Below are positions 1-9,451 of a stretch of DNA of 64,000 nt, piece by piece. The notes beneath the pieces were generated by a model. It did no database searches. It saw only the letters and a program-made list of their open reading frames with translations, and had not been told where the DNA came from. The stretch is from assembly GCA_044507775.1 (NCBI GenBank), contig JBIQIY010000005.1, positions 62,001 to 126,000 of the forward strand, read 5' to 3'. The position numbers and the translations under genes were made by a program. The stretch is from Chryseosolibacter sp044507775. GTDB taxonomy: Bacteria; Bacteroidota; Bacteroidia; Cytophagales; Cyclobacteriaceae. How positions within the stretch are numbered: position 1 is the first letter of the stretch; each line of letters starts with the position of its first letter.

Positions 1-3000
1 TGTTATCCGGATCCTGAATAGTCAGATCGGAAGGTTTTATCACAATCGGTACATCTTCGCCCGTGCTCAGGATCTTCTGACCGATGATCACCGGCGGGTC
101 GTTGACAGGAGTCACCAGTACTTTCAAATCAAAGGAGTTACTGGCGAGCCCGCCGGCGTCCCGCACTTGCACGGGAACCGTCAGCGTGCCATTGAAGTCT
201 TTATCCGGCGTGATCGTATTGCCTGTCCGCGTGTAGTTCACACCGTTGGATACAGTCAGCGTGAAGCCGGAGGTGTTGTCCGGATCTGCAATCACGAGGT
301 GCGACAGCTGCACGGTGAAAGCGGTTTCCTCGGGAGTACTTGGCGATGTGTGTGCGGTAATAACAGGCGGATCGTTCACCGGATTGACAACTACCTGCAG
401 GCCAAAGACCGCACTGTTGGCGGCACCGTCGTTCACACGGACGTTCACGGAAAGCGTCCCGTTGAAATTGGTGGAGGGCGTTATCGTATTGCCGGATACG
501 GTGTAGTTGGTTCCTGCCAATACCGTGAGCGAGAATCCCGATGGATAGAGGCTCTCCGCATCTGTGACGATCAGGTCGGCGAGCTGGATCTGGAGAGGCT
601 GTTCTTCATTCGTACTCAGCGGCACCTGGCCTGTGATGACCGGAGCATCGTTTACCGGCGTCACCATTACCGTCAAATTGAATACTGCGCTCGTGGCTGA
701 TCCGTCGCTCACCTGTACCGGGACGGTGAGGGTACCGTTGAAGTTGGTCGCGGGCCGGATTGTGTTTCCAGTAGCCGTATAGTTGGTTCCCTGCAAAACG
801 GAGAGCGTGAAGCCCGTCGTGTTGTCAGGATCAGAGACGTTGACGTGTGAGATCAGGATGTTCACGGGCTCGTCTTCGTTCGTCGTGATGGCGGTTTTTT
901 GCGACGTGATCACGGGCGCATCATTGACCGGTGTAACCTCGATCTGCAGCTCGAACACTTCACTATTCGCGATGCCGTCCTGCACGACGACCTTCACGCG
1001 GAGCGTTCCATTGAAATTGAGCTCCGGCACAACGGCACCGTTCGTGTAAACATAATGGTCGCCCGGCAGGACGTTCAGGTTGAATCCCGCGGGGTAGTTG
1101 TTGTCCGGGTCGAAAACGATGAGGTGACTGAACAGAATGGGAATGGCCCGGTCTTCGAGCGTGCTCAGCGGTTGTTGCCCTGTGATCTTCGGAGCATCGT
1201 TGACCGGGTCGACTGTTACCTGAAGATTGAACGGACTGCTGTTGCCCGTTCCGTCAAAGACCCGCACGGGTATTGTCAGTGTTCCGTTGAAGTTCAGATT
1301 TGGGGTGACCGTCGTTCCCGAGAAAGTATAGTTCGCACCCGCTGAAACGATGAGCGAAAATCCTGAGGTGTTATCCGGGTCGGTGAACACGAGGCTCGAA
1401 AGGCTCAGCGTGATGGGAGTGTCCTCCAGTGTGGAGACTGCTTTCTGTGCCGTGATAACGGGAACGTCGTTCATTGGAGTGACTGTTATCTTCACATTGA
1501 AGACGTTGCTGTTAGCGTCGCCGTCATTGACCTGGACGGGCACCTGAAGCACGCCGTTAAAGTCCGCAGCCGGCGTAATGATGTTACCCGAGAATGTATA
1601 GTGTTCGCCGGGTGAGACGATGAGCGAAAATCCGGAGACATCATCAGGATCGGTGATCACCAGGTTAGAGACCTCGAGCGTGATGGGTGTCTCTTCGGGA
1701 GTTGTCAGCGCAACTTGTCCGGTGATCGTCGGCGGGTCGTTCACAGGCGTGATGGTTACCTGGAGGTTGAACGTAGCGCTGTTCGCGGATCCGTCGTTTA
1801 CGCGCACTGGAACGGAGAGGGGTCCCGTGAAGTTTAGCGCGGGCTTGATCGAATTTCCCGTGCGGGTATAATTCGTTCCATCCAGCACTGTCAGTGTGAA
1901 GTCAGCCGGGTATGTATCGTCCGGATCGCTTACGGTGATGTGCGCTGTTGTGATGAGGAGGGTCTCGTCCTCGGGCGAGTTGATCGCGACTTGTCCCGTG
2001 ATGACGGGAACATCGTTGACCGGATTAACCTGTAGCTGCAGGTCAAATGTATTGCTGTTCGCGAGTCCGTCGTTGACAAGCACCTTGATGGTGAGTGGTC
2101 CGTTGAGGTCGACCGCAGGAGTAACGGTATTGCCGGACGCTGAGTAGTTCGTTCCCGAAAGGACACTTAAGGTAAAGTCCTGCGGATAGGTGTTGTCCGG
2201 ATCCGTGACGATCAGATGGGAGAGTTGAATTGTGATCGGTGTTTCTTCATTGGTGCTGATGGCGACCTGGCCGGTAATGACGGGTACATCGTTGGCGCTG
2301 TTGACCTGTACCTTCAGGTCGAAGGTGTTGCTGTTCGCAGCTCCATCATTGACGCGGACTTTCACGGTCAACGTACCCGCGAAATCTTCGGCGGGAGTAA
2401 TCGTCGTACCGGTGAACGTGTAGCCCGTAAAGGGTAACACTTCAAGTGTGAATCCGGTGGGATAGTTGTTGTCGACATCTGTCACCGTGAGGTGTGCGAG
2501 CTGGATCGTGACGGGCTGGTCCTCCGCTGTGCCCACAAAAGCCTGACCGGTGATGACCGGCGCGTCGTTGACGGGAAGGACCTGGACCTGAAGATTGAAG
2601 ATGTCGCTGTTCGCGCTTCCGTCGTTTACGCGAACCGGTACGGACAGTGTTCCATTGAAGTTAAGCGCTGGTGAAATGGTGTTTCCACTCAGCGTATAGT
2701 TTAAGCCCGGAGATACGGTCAGTGTAAAATCCGCGGGATAGTTGTCGTCCGGGTCGATTACCGTCAGGTGCTCTTTCACAATGGTGATGGCCTGTTCCTC
2801 AGGCGTGCTCACGGGAGTTTGTCCGGAGATCACGGGGCGGTCGTTTTCCGGCTTTACCACCACATCCAGTGTGAAGGAGGCGCTGGTTGCACTACCATCG
2901 CTTACCTGCACGGGTACCTTAAGCGTTCCGTTGTAATTCGCGTTCGGTGTGACGGTGTTTCCGGAGACGGTATAATTGGATCCCGATGCCACTGTCAGGC

Positions 3001-6000
3001 TAAATCCGGTGGGGTAAGAGTTATCGATGTCTGTCACGAGGAGGTGGAACAGCTGAATGGTGATGGCTTCGTCTTCGTCGGTCTCAATCGTCCCCTGGCC
3101 CGTGATCACGGGAGCGTCGTTGACGGGCGTTACGTCCACCAGGAGATCGAAGTCCGGACTATTTGCGGCGCCATCATTGACGCGTACGCGCACGATCAGC
3201 ACACCGTTAAAATTCGCCGCGGGTGTGATGGTGTTTCCGGAGAACGTGTAGTTCGTTCCGGACAATACCGTGAGTGTGAAGTCTGAGGGATAAGTATCGT
3301 CCGGGTCGCTTACAACGAGATCGCTAAGCGCAATTAGCTTCGGCTGGTCTTCGTTCGTGCTTACCGGCTTTTGTCCGGTGATCACCGGAGCGTCGTTCAC
3401 GGGGTCTACCTGGATTTGAAGACTGAAGACGTTGCTGTTGGCGGTGCCGTCGTTTACTTGTACCGGTACGGAGAGTGTGCCGTTGAAGTTAGTTGCGGGA
3501 GTAACGGTGGTTCCGGAGACGGTGTAGTTTGTGCCGGACTGCACGTTGAGCGTGAATCCCGTAGGATAAGTATTGTCTGCATCGGTAACAGTCAGGTTTC
3601 CGAAGACAATGGTAATGCTTTGTTCTTCGTTCGTTTTCAATGGCACTTGTCCCGTGATAACGGGCGCATTATTTACAGAGCTTACGAGTACCTCGAGATT
3701 AAAGGTGTTGCTGTTGGTTGCGCCATCGAAAACACTCACCGGGACAGTAAGCGGTCCGTTGTAATTTAACGCCGGCGTGATCGTAGTTCCGCTGACCGTG
3801 TAGTTCGCGCCTGGTGAAACAATAAGTTGCAGACTGGAGGGTGTGTTGTCGGGATCGCTCACCACGAGATCGGAAACGCGGAGCGTGAGCGGTGTGTCTT
3901 CAGGGGTTCCGAGCGGAACCTGATCGGTGATTACAGGCGGGTCGTTCACAGGCGTTACTTCGACCTTGAGTGTGAACTGATTGCTGTTTGCGCTGCCGTC
4001 GCTCACGCGCACGGGTACGTCCAGGATGCCGTTGAAGTTTAGTGAAGGGGTGATGGTCTGGCCACTCAGTGTATAATTATCACCGGTCAGCACCGTGAGC
4101 ACAAATCCGGAACTGTTATCGGGATCGACGATGATGAGATCGGACACCGCGATGGTGCGACTTGTTTCTTCCGCGGTTGTAACTGTCTTCTGGCCCGTAA
4201 TGACAGGAGCATCGTTGACAGGGGTCACCGTAATGTGAAAGGTAAACGGAAGGCTGCTGTCGACGCCGTCGTGAATACTAACAGGAACATTCAGCACGCC
4301 ATTGAAATTTGCGTCGGCCGTCACCGTATTTCCGGATACGGAATAATCGGCGCCATCGGAGACCACGAGCACGAACCCCGTTGTATGGTCAGGGTCGGTG
4401 AACGTGAGGTGGGAAAGCTGGATCGTCACCTGACCTTCTTCGGCGATGGCGACCGCAGACTGGCCTGAGATCCGCGGCGCGTCATTGACTGCTTCTACTT
4501 CTATCTCGAGCGGAAACGATGCGCTTTGATCCGTTCCATCGCTGACCTTCGTGCCAACGGTAAGGGTACCGAAAAAGTCTGCGGCCGGCGTTACCACATT
4601 TCCGGCGACGGTGTAGTTGGCGCCAGGGGACAAAATTACCGTGAACCCGGTGGTGTGATCGAAGTCGGTAATGGAGAGATCGCTTGCCTGCACAGTAATG
4701 GGCTGGTCTTCCAACGTGCTAAGCGATGATTGTCCGTTGATCACGGGGACGTCGTTCACGGACGTCACAGTTACCTGCACATTGAAAACAAGGCTGTTGT
4801 TGACGCCATCGCTCACCTGGATGGGCACCACGAGCGGGCCGAAGTAATTTGGATCCGGGTGGATGGTGTGTCCTGAGAGGGAATAGTTAATTCCATCCGT
4901 CATGTTAAGCGTAAACGTGGTGTTGTCCGGGTCAAAGATGGTCAGGTGCGCCAGCGTCAGCGTAAGGGGTGTATCTTCCGGTGTGGTCAGTACGGCTTGC
5001 CCGGTAATTACAGGTGTGTCGTTAACCGGGTTGACAGTGATCTTGAGATTGAAGGTGCTGCTCGTGCCGACGCCATCGCTTACGGTCAATGGTACCGTGA
5101 GCTGGCCACTGAAATCCGTATCGGGAGTGACGATTGCTCCATTCACGGAATAGTTCGGGCCGTCGCTCAGACTCAGCGTGAAGCTCGTATGGTCGGGATC
5201 TACAATGGTCAGGTTTGAAACGAGTATGGTAATCGGTTTGTCTTCGTCGGTGTTGAGTGTCGACTGATTCTGGATCACCGGCACATCGTTTACAGATTCC
5301 ACAACGATGCGCATTTGCACGGTGTTGCTGTTGGCGCTGCCGTCAAAGATCAAAAGAGGAACGGTCAATGTTCCATGGTAATTTGGATCCGGCGTGACCT
5401 TGGCCCCCGAGACGGAGTAGTTGTCGCCATCCGTTAATACGATCGTGAATCCCGAGGTGTTGTCCGGGTCTGAGAAGGTGAGGTCCGACAACTGAATGGT
5501 GATGGGCGTATCCTCCAGTGTTGTGAGGTCGCGGTGATCTGTGATAACCGGTGGGTCGTTGACCGCGGTTACCTGGATGGTCATTTGAAACGTATTGCTG
5601 ACGAGATCGCCATCCGTAACCGTAACGGGTACGCTCAGCGGGCCGTAGTAGTTGAGGTTCGGTGTGACGTTTGTGCCCGATGCGGTGTAGTTGGTTCCAC
5701 TTTGCACCTGCAGTGTGAAGCCCGAGGTATTGTCGGGATCGGAGATCGACAGGTGGGAAGTCTGAAGAGAAATTGTATTGTCTTCCAGTACATTGAGTGT
5801 CGCCGTTTGTGAGACGATCGAGGGTGGATCGTTGACGGGAGTCACGGGAATGGTCAGCGTGACGACGTTGCTGTTCGCATTTCCATCGCTGACCCGGACG
5901 GGAACGCTCAGGTTTCCGAAGTAGTCCGGGTCGGGTGTGATGGTGGTTCCCGATACGGAGTAATTGTCGCCGTCCGTGATGAGGAGTGTAAACGTCGTGT

Positions 6001-7891
6001 TGTCGGGATCTGTAATATTCAGGTTTGAGACGGTGAGCGAGAAGGGCTTATCTTCCTCGGTGGCAGGTGTGCTTGCGATGCTCTGGATGATCGGCGGGTC
6101 GTTTACGGGCGCGACGTTGATTCGCAGCGCGAATGAATTGCTCTCCAGACTTCCATCGGAGACGCGGATTGGGACGTCGATCGGTCCGTTATAATCGAGG
6201 TCCGGTGTAACGGTGTTCCCCGACACGGAATAATGGTCACCATCGGCTACGCTTGAAATGACGAATCCGCTATTGTTGTCGACGTCGGAAATAGTAACGT
6301 GGGACGCCAGGATAGTGAAGGGTTTCTCTTCGTCAGTTGTCAGCGTCTGCGGTTGACCATTGATGGAAGGCGCATCGTTGACTGCAGTCACGTTGATGGT
6401 GATGTTGGTCGGTGTGCTGGGTGTTGTTCCATCGGTGATGACGACCGGAACAGTAATGTTGCCGTTGTAATCCAGGGCCGGAGTTACGGTGAATCCGGAG
6501 ACAGTATAGTTACTTCCCGCGCCAACGCTCACAATGGAGAATCCGGAATTATTATCGACGTCGGAAATCGTAAAGTCTGCGACTGATAAGGTGCGACCTG
6601 TTTCTTCGGGCGTGGTAAGTGTGGATAATCCGACGAAAGTCGGCGCATCATTTACCGGAGTCACGTTGATGGTGATGTTGGTTGGAGCGCTGGGCGTTGT
6701 TCCATCGGTGATAACGACGGGCACGGTGATGTTACCGTTGTAGTTTAACGCCGGGGTAACGGTGAATCCCGACACGGTATAATTACTTCCTGCTCCGACA
6801 CTGACGATGGTGAATCCGTTATCGTTATCGACGTCGGAGATCACCAGGTCGGCTGTTGATATCAGGCGGCCGGTTTCTTCCGGGGTGCTGAGCGTGGGCG
6901 ATCCGACGAAAGTCGGCGCATCGTTTACCGCTGTCACGTTGATGGTGACGTTTGTCGGCGCGCTGGGCGTTGTTCCATCCGTGATAACCACGGGCACGAT
7001 GATGTTGCCGTTGTAATTCAGCGCCGGCGTGATGGTCAATCCGGATACGGAATAATTGCTTCCGGCACCCAGGCTTACAATAGAGAAGCCGGTGGTGTTG
7101 TCGATGTCGGAAATCACAAGATCGGTTATTTGCAGCGCACGCGGAGTATCTTCCGCCATGCTAAGAGTGGGTGAGCCCGTGAAGGTCGGCGCATCGTTGA
7201 CCGGTTCCACGGTGACCGAGAGGGTAGCCGTGTTGGATGTTTGCTGCAGCGCGTCTTCGATCGTGTAAGTCACGGACGCACTTCCATTGAAATCAGCGTT
7301 CGGGGTAAACGTTACCACACCCGCGGCATCTACGACAAATAGCCCGTTCGTTACGGCGAGGGAAGTTTGACGTCCTGCGGTAGTAGGGTCCAGGTCCACC
7401 GAGTTTGCGTTGATGGCATTTTCGGGATCGCTGTCATTTGAGAGGATATTGATGGTTTTCGCCTGGTCTTCAAGGGTAGTTGCAACATCGTTGACCGCCA
7501 CCGGTTTTCCGTCGACGTATACAGTGATCGTTGCCTCGTTTGAAGTCGCGCCCGTGTCATCGTTGACCGTGTATGTGACCTGCGCGTTGCCCGAAAATCC
7601 AGCGTTGGGTGTGAAAACTACCTGGCCGAGGGCATTTGCCGCAAATTTTCCGGCAGGTATGGTAATTTCAGGCTGGATCCCGGTAGTCGTGTGGTCGAAG
7701 TCAATCGTAAGCGGATCGAGCGGGTTGGGGTCCGCATCAGTATCGTTCAGCAGTACCGCGATTGTCACGGGTGTGCTTTCTGTTGTGCTACCGGAGTCAC
7801 CGTTCGCAACGGGGACAAAAGACTGTGCAGAAGCCTGAAATACAGGACAGCTGACCAGAAAAAGGGCTATAATGGGGATTATTAAGCGCAT
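1..7891 (-). CDS. Giant tandem-95 repeat (cadherin-like) surface protein, 3' end outside window
   Basis: The minus strand is open from an ATG at 7891 to base 1, giving at least 2630 residues; the C-terminus lies outside the window. Residues 1-23 form an export signal (MRLIIPIIALFLVSC...). It contains a possible lipobox LVSC and, alternatively, a signal peptidase I site after QASA, so lipoprotein or ordinary secretion cannot be decided. Two diverged units (about residues 25-230) are followed by some 26 units of about 88-94 residues. Each starts [PAS]VND.PVITGQ, continues with an ED.PI.I segment, D(P/V)DNT, a GFTL.V..G.NYTVSGN strand and NGTL.VPV.VNDG.A. This matches the 'tandem-95 repeat' / bacterial cadherin-like (Big_9, Cadherin_5) families, whose D.DN and VND.P motifs normally bind calcium between domains. 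The likely role is a rod-like adhesin or matrix protein, and a C-terminal sorting domain would be expected beyond base 1. No enzymatic domain is visible. Confidence 0.9.
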   Translation of the reverse strand, partial: MRLIIPIIALFLVSCPVFQASAQSFVPVANGDSGSTTESTPVTIAVLLNDTDADPNPLDPLTIDFDHTTTGIQPEITIPAGKFAANALGQVVFTPNAGFSGNAQVTYTVNDDTGATSNEATITVYVDGKPVAVNDVATTLEDQAKTINILSNDSDPENAINANSVDLDPTTAGRQTSLAVTNGLFVVDAAGVVTFTPNADFNGSASVTYTIEDALQQTSNTATLSVTVEPVNDAPTFTGSPTLSMAEDTPRALQITDLVISDIDNTTGFSIVSLGAGSNYSVSGLTITPALNYNGNIIVPVVITDGTTPSAPTNVTINVTAVNDAPTFVGSPTLSTPEETGRLISTADLVISDVDNDNGFTIVSVGAGSNYTVSGFTVTPALNYNGNITVPVVITDGTTPSAPTNITINVTPVNDAPTFVGLSTLTTPEETGRTLSVADFTISDVDNNSGFSIVSVGAGSNYTVSGFTVTPALDYNGNITVPVVITDGTTPSTPTNITINVTAVNDAPSINGQPQTLTTDEEKPFTILASHVTISDVDNNSGFVISSVADGDHYSVSGNTVTPDLDYNGPIDVPIRVSDGSLESNSFALRINVAPVNDPPIIQSIASTPATEEDKPFSLTVSNLNITDPDNTTFTLLITDGDNYSVSGTTITPDPDYFGNLSVPVRVSDGNANSNVVTLTIPVTPVNDPPSIVSQTATLNVLEDNTISLQTSHLSISDPDNTSGFTLQVQSGTNYTASGTNVTPNLNYYGPLSVPVTVTDGDLVSNTFQMTIQVTAVNDPPVITDHRDLTTLEDTPITIQLSDLTFSDPDNTSGFTIVLTDGDNYSVSGAKVTPDPNYHGTLTVPLLIFDGSANSNTVQMRIVVESVNDVPVIQNQSTLNTDEDKPITILVSNLTIVDPDHTSFTLSLSDGPNYSVNGAIVTPDTDFSGQLTVPLTVSDGVGTSSTFNLKITVNPVNDTPVITGQAVLTTPEDTPLTLTLAHLTIFDPDNTTFTLNMTDGINYSLSGHTIHPDPNYFGPLVVPIQVSDGVNNSLVFNVQVTVTSVNDVPVINGQSSLSTLEDQPITVQASDLSITDFDHTTGFTVILSPGANYTVAGNVVTPAADFFGTLTVGTKVSDGTDQSASFPLEIEVEAVNDAPRISGQSAVAIAEEGQVTIQLSHLTFTDPDHTTGFVLVVSDGADYSVSGNTVTADANFNGVLNVPVSIHDGVDSSLPFTFHITVTPVNDAPVITGQKTVTTAEETSRTIAVSDLIIVDPDNSSGFVLTVLTGDNYTLSGQTITPSLNFNGILDVPVRVSDGSANSNQFTLKVEVTPVNDPPVITDQVPLGTPEDTPLTLRVSDLVVSDPDNTPSSLQLIVSPGANYTVSGTTITPALNYNGPLTVPVSVFDGATNSNTFNLEVLVSSVNNAPVITGQVPLKTNEEQSITIVFGNLTVTDADNTYPTGFTLNVQSGTNYTVSGTTVTPATNFNGTLSVPVQVNDGTANSNVFSLQIQVDPVNDAPVITGQKPVSTNEDQPKLIALSDLVVSDPDDTYPSDFTLTVLSGTNYTFSGNTITPAANFNGVLIVRVRVNDGAANSPDFDLLVDVTPVNDAPVITGQGTIETDEDEAITIQLFHLLVTDIDNSYPTGFSLTVASGSNYTVSGNTVTPNANYNGTLKVPVQVSDGSATSASFTLDVVVKPENDRPVISGQTPVSTPEEQAITIVKEHLTVIDPDDNYPADFTLTVSPGLNYTLSGNTISPALNFNGTLSVPVRVNDGSANSDIFNLQVQVLPVNDAPVITGQAFVGTAEDQPVTIQLAHLTVTDVDNNYPTGFTLEVLPFTGYTFTGTTITPAEDFAGTLTVKVRVNDGAANSNTFDLKVQVNSANDVPVITGQVAISTNEETPITIQLSHLIVTDPDNTYPQDFTLSVLSGTNYSASGNTVTPAVDLNGPLTIKVLVNDGLANSNTFDLQLQVNPVNDVPVITGQVAINSPEDETLLITTAHITVSDPDDTYPADFTLTVLDGTNYTRTGNSIKPALNFTGPLSVPVRVNDGSANSATFNLQVTITPVNDPPTITGQVALTTPEETPITLEVSNLVITDPDDVSGFSLIVSPGEHYTFSGNIITPAADFNGVLQVPVQVNDGDANSNVFNVKITVTPMNDVPVITAQKAVSTLEDTPITLSLSSLVFTDPDNTSGFSLIVSAGANYTFSGTTVTPNLNFNGTLTIPVRVFDGTGNSSPFNLQVTVDPVNDAPKITGQQPLSTLEDRAIPILFSHLIVFDPDNNYPAGFNLNVLPGDHYVYTNGAVVPELNFNGTLRVKVVVQDGIANSEVFELQIEVTPVNDAPVITSQKTAITTNEDEPVNILISHVNVSDPDNTTGFTLSVLQGTNYTATGNTIRPATNFNGTLTVPVQVSDGSATSAVFNLTVMVTPVNDAPVITGQVPLSTNEEQPLQIQLADLIVTDAESLYPSGFSLTVLAGTNYTVSGNTITPSTNFNGTLSVNVRVNDGAANSAVFGLQVVVNPVNDPPVITAHTSPSTPEETAFTVQLSHLVIADPDNTSGFTLTVSNGVNYTRTGNTITPDKDFNGTLTVPVQVRDAGGLASNSFDLKVLVTPVNDPPVIIGQKILSTGEDVPIVIKPSDLTIQDPDN
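6371..7189 (-). repeat. Three 273-bp tandem units of high similarity inside the giant gene
   Basis: Three consecutive coding repeats start at 6371, 6644 and 6917 (plus-strand reading), each exactly 273 bp (91 codons). They encode almost the same protein unit, with SVGAGSNYTVSG, PALNYNGNI and VVITDGTTPSAPTN in each. They are much more alike than the other units of the gene, where spacing drifts between about 262 and 282 bp. This suggests recent duplication or gene conversion near the N-terminal end. Confidence 0.8.
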
Positions 7892-7975
7892 TTCAACCAC
7901 CTCGAACTTTCAAAATAACGAAAATTTTGACCTAAAAGCGATAAAATTGCAGGTTTGCCGCAAAATTCAAATTTC

Positions 7976-9157
7976 ATGACCATCTGGGCTAATACGGTTT
8001 TCTGGGTCGGAGTAACCACCGTTCTCTATACATATATAGGGTATGCAGTTCTGATCTTTTTGATTTCGAAAGCGAGGAGGCCCTATCGGGTGCCGGAAGC
8101 GCAAAAGGATGCTGAATTGCCTGTTGTGACCTTGGTGGTGGCCGCGTACAACGAGGAGGATTTTATTTCAGAGAAGATTGCAAACACCCTTGCGCTCGAC
8201 TATCCGCCTGACAAACTCGATATTCTCTTCGTGACGGACGGATCGACGGATGACACTCCGGATATAGTCAGGCGATATCCTCAATTCAGGCATTTCCATA
8301 GTCCCGAGCGTCGGGGCAAGATCCATGCTGTGAACCGGATCATGAAGTTTGTCACGAGTCCCATTGTTGTTTTTTGCGATGCCAACACGCACCTCAACAC
8401 GAAAGCGATCCGCAATATTGTGCGTCACTACCAGCACGCCGATGTTGGTGGCGTTGCCGGGGAAAAGAAGATCTACACCAGCGAGCGCGAAAACGCGTCA
8501 GGCGCGGGGGAAGGGATGTACTGGAAGTACGAGTCATTTCTCAAGCGCAAGGACTCGGAAGTTTTTTCGGTTGTGGGTGCGGCGGGTGAGTTGTTTTCGC
8601 TTCGAACGGAGTTATATGAGCCTCCTGAGGAAAACATGATCATCGAGGATTTTTATTTATCGCTGCGCGTTGCCGCCCGGGGATACCGATTTATCTATGA
8701 GCCTGAGGCTACCGCCACGGAGAACGCGTCCGTTTCTGTGCGGGAGGAATGGAAGCGTAAGGTGCGGATATGCGCGGGAGGATTTCAGGCTATGCTGAAG
8801 TTGAGGTACCTGTTGAATCCTTTCCGATATGGAATTCTAAGCTTCCAGTATTTTTCCCACAGGGTCCTGCGATGGACGTTGGCGCCGTTGTTCCTGCCAC
8901 TTGTGTTCATCTCGAATATTGTTTTGGCGTGGGGTGGAAGTCGTTTTTACCTGGCGATACTCGCAATGCAGGTGATTTTTTATGCGGTTGCATTTCTGGG
9001 ATTTTTGCTGCGCGACCGCCGGATTCCGATTCGCGGTTTTTTTGTTCCGTTTTATTTCTGCGTGATGAACGCGTCGGTATATGCGGGGTTGGTGCGGTTT
9101 ATCCGCGGCAGGCAGTCTGTTGTTTGGGAGCGCGCGCAGCGGGCGCCTCTTTCCTGA
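7976..9157 (+). CDS. Membrane-bound family 2 glycosyltransferase
   Basis: A 393-residue GT2 enzyme of the polysaccharide-synthase type (poly-GlcNAc / cellulose-synthase-like). An N-terminal membrane segment (about residues 6-30) precedes a GT-A domain with LVVAAYNEEDF, the nucleotide-binding FVTDGSTDD, RRGKIHAVN, the metal-binding DANTH (DxD position), and the acceptor/catalytic region IIEDFYLSLRVAARG. A basic segment RKVRICAGGFQAM stands where processive enzymes carry QxxRW; the exact QxxRW is absent, so processivity is uncertain. Two or three membrane helices close the protein. It probably polymerises or transfers sugars at the inner membrane for an exopolysaccharide or glycan. ATG 7976 is preferred over a TTG seven codons upstream. 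The gene is divergent from the giant repeat protein, and an adhesin-matrix partnership is only a guess. Confidence 0.85.
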   Translation: MTIWANTVFWVGVTTVLYTYIGYAVLIFLISKARRPYRVPEAQKDAELPVVTLVVAAYNEEDFISEKIANTLALDYPPDKLDILFVTDGSTDDTPDIVRRYPQFRHFHSPERRGKIHAVNRIMKFVTSPIVVFCDANTHLNTKAIRNIVRHYQHADVGGVAGEKKIYTSERENASGAGEGMYWKYESFLKRKDSEVFSVVGAAGELFSLRTELYEPPEENMIIEDFYLSLRVAARGYRFIYEPEATATENASVSVREEWKRKVRICAGGFQAMLKLRYLLNPFRYGILSFQYFSHRVLRWTLAPLFLPLVFISNIVLAWGGSRFYLAILAMQVIFYAVAFLGFLLRDRRIPIRGFFVPFYFCVMNASVYAGLVRFIRGRQSVVWERAQRAPLS

Positions 9158-9182
9158 GCGGTTTACCTCACGCGAATCATCT

Positions 9183-9350
9183 TGCGCCCTTTCAGGGCTT
9201 TTTGTAATGGTTGAGTCCTAATTAGTGGCGGTTTATTTGTTACCCAGGGCTCCTCGCTTCGCTCGTCACCCTGGGCTGGTATCTGACGCCCTTTCAGGGC
9301 TTGGATTGGGTATGATGTTGATCCAGGCTCCTCGCTAGCCCTCGTCACTC
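9183..9350. repeat. Intergenic palindromic repeat pair
   Basis: Two copies of GCCCTTTCAGGGC (9186-9198 and 9288-9300), each a 5-bp-stem hairpin, flank a longer hairpin with arms CCCAGGG (9243-9249) and CCCTGGG (9269-9275). The interior of that hairpin (CTCCTCGCTTCGCTCGTCA) recurs in degenerate form around 9330-9350. No reading frame here looks like a gene. This is a REP/BIME-like mobile palindrome cluster between convergent genes. It could also act as a transcription barrier for the glycosyltransferase gene. Confidence 0.6.
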
Positions 9351-9409
9351 CAGCCGAGTATAGTGCGACCGTTGCAGGGACTGGATGAATGGTCAAGCAC
9401 TGCGCACGA

Positions 9410-9451
9410 CTCACCACTCACCACTCACCACTCACGTCTCACGACTCACGG
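9410..9451. repeat. Heptamer tandem repeat (CTCACCA family), six units
   Basis: Six consecutive 7-bp units read CTCACCA (three times), CTCACGT, CTCACGA and CTCACGG, the complement of the GTGAGTN family seen elsewhere in the window. The array overlaps the 3' end of the adjacent GNAT gene and supplies its TGA stop and last codons. Confidence 0.8.

Noticed and set aside
167..7885. Many plus-strand open frames of 60-180 codons across the first 7.9 kb
   Set aside because: They are regular shadows of the minus-strand repeat gene; the opposite strand gives one continuous, domain-rich protein with a signal peptide.
1..7891. CRISPR-like or satellite repeat array
   Set aside because: The period is about 273 bp, the copies are coding and diverged, and there are no short identical repeats with unique spacers.
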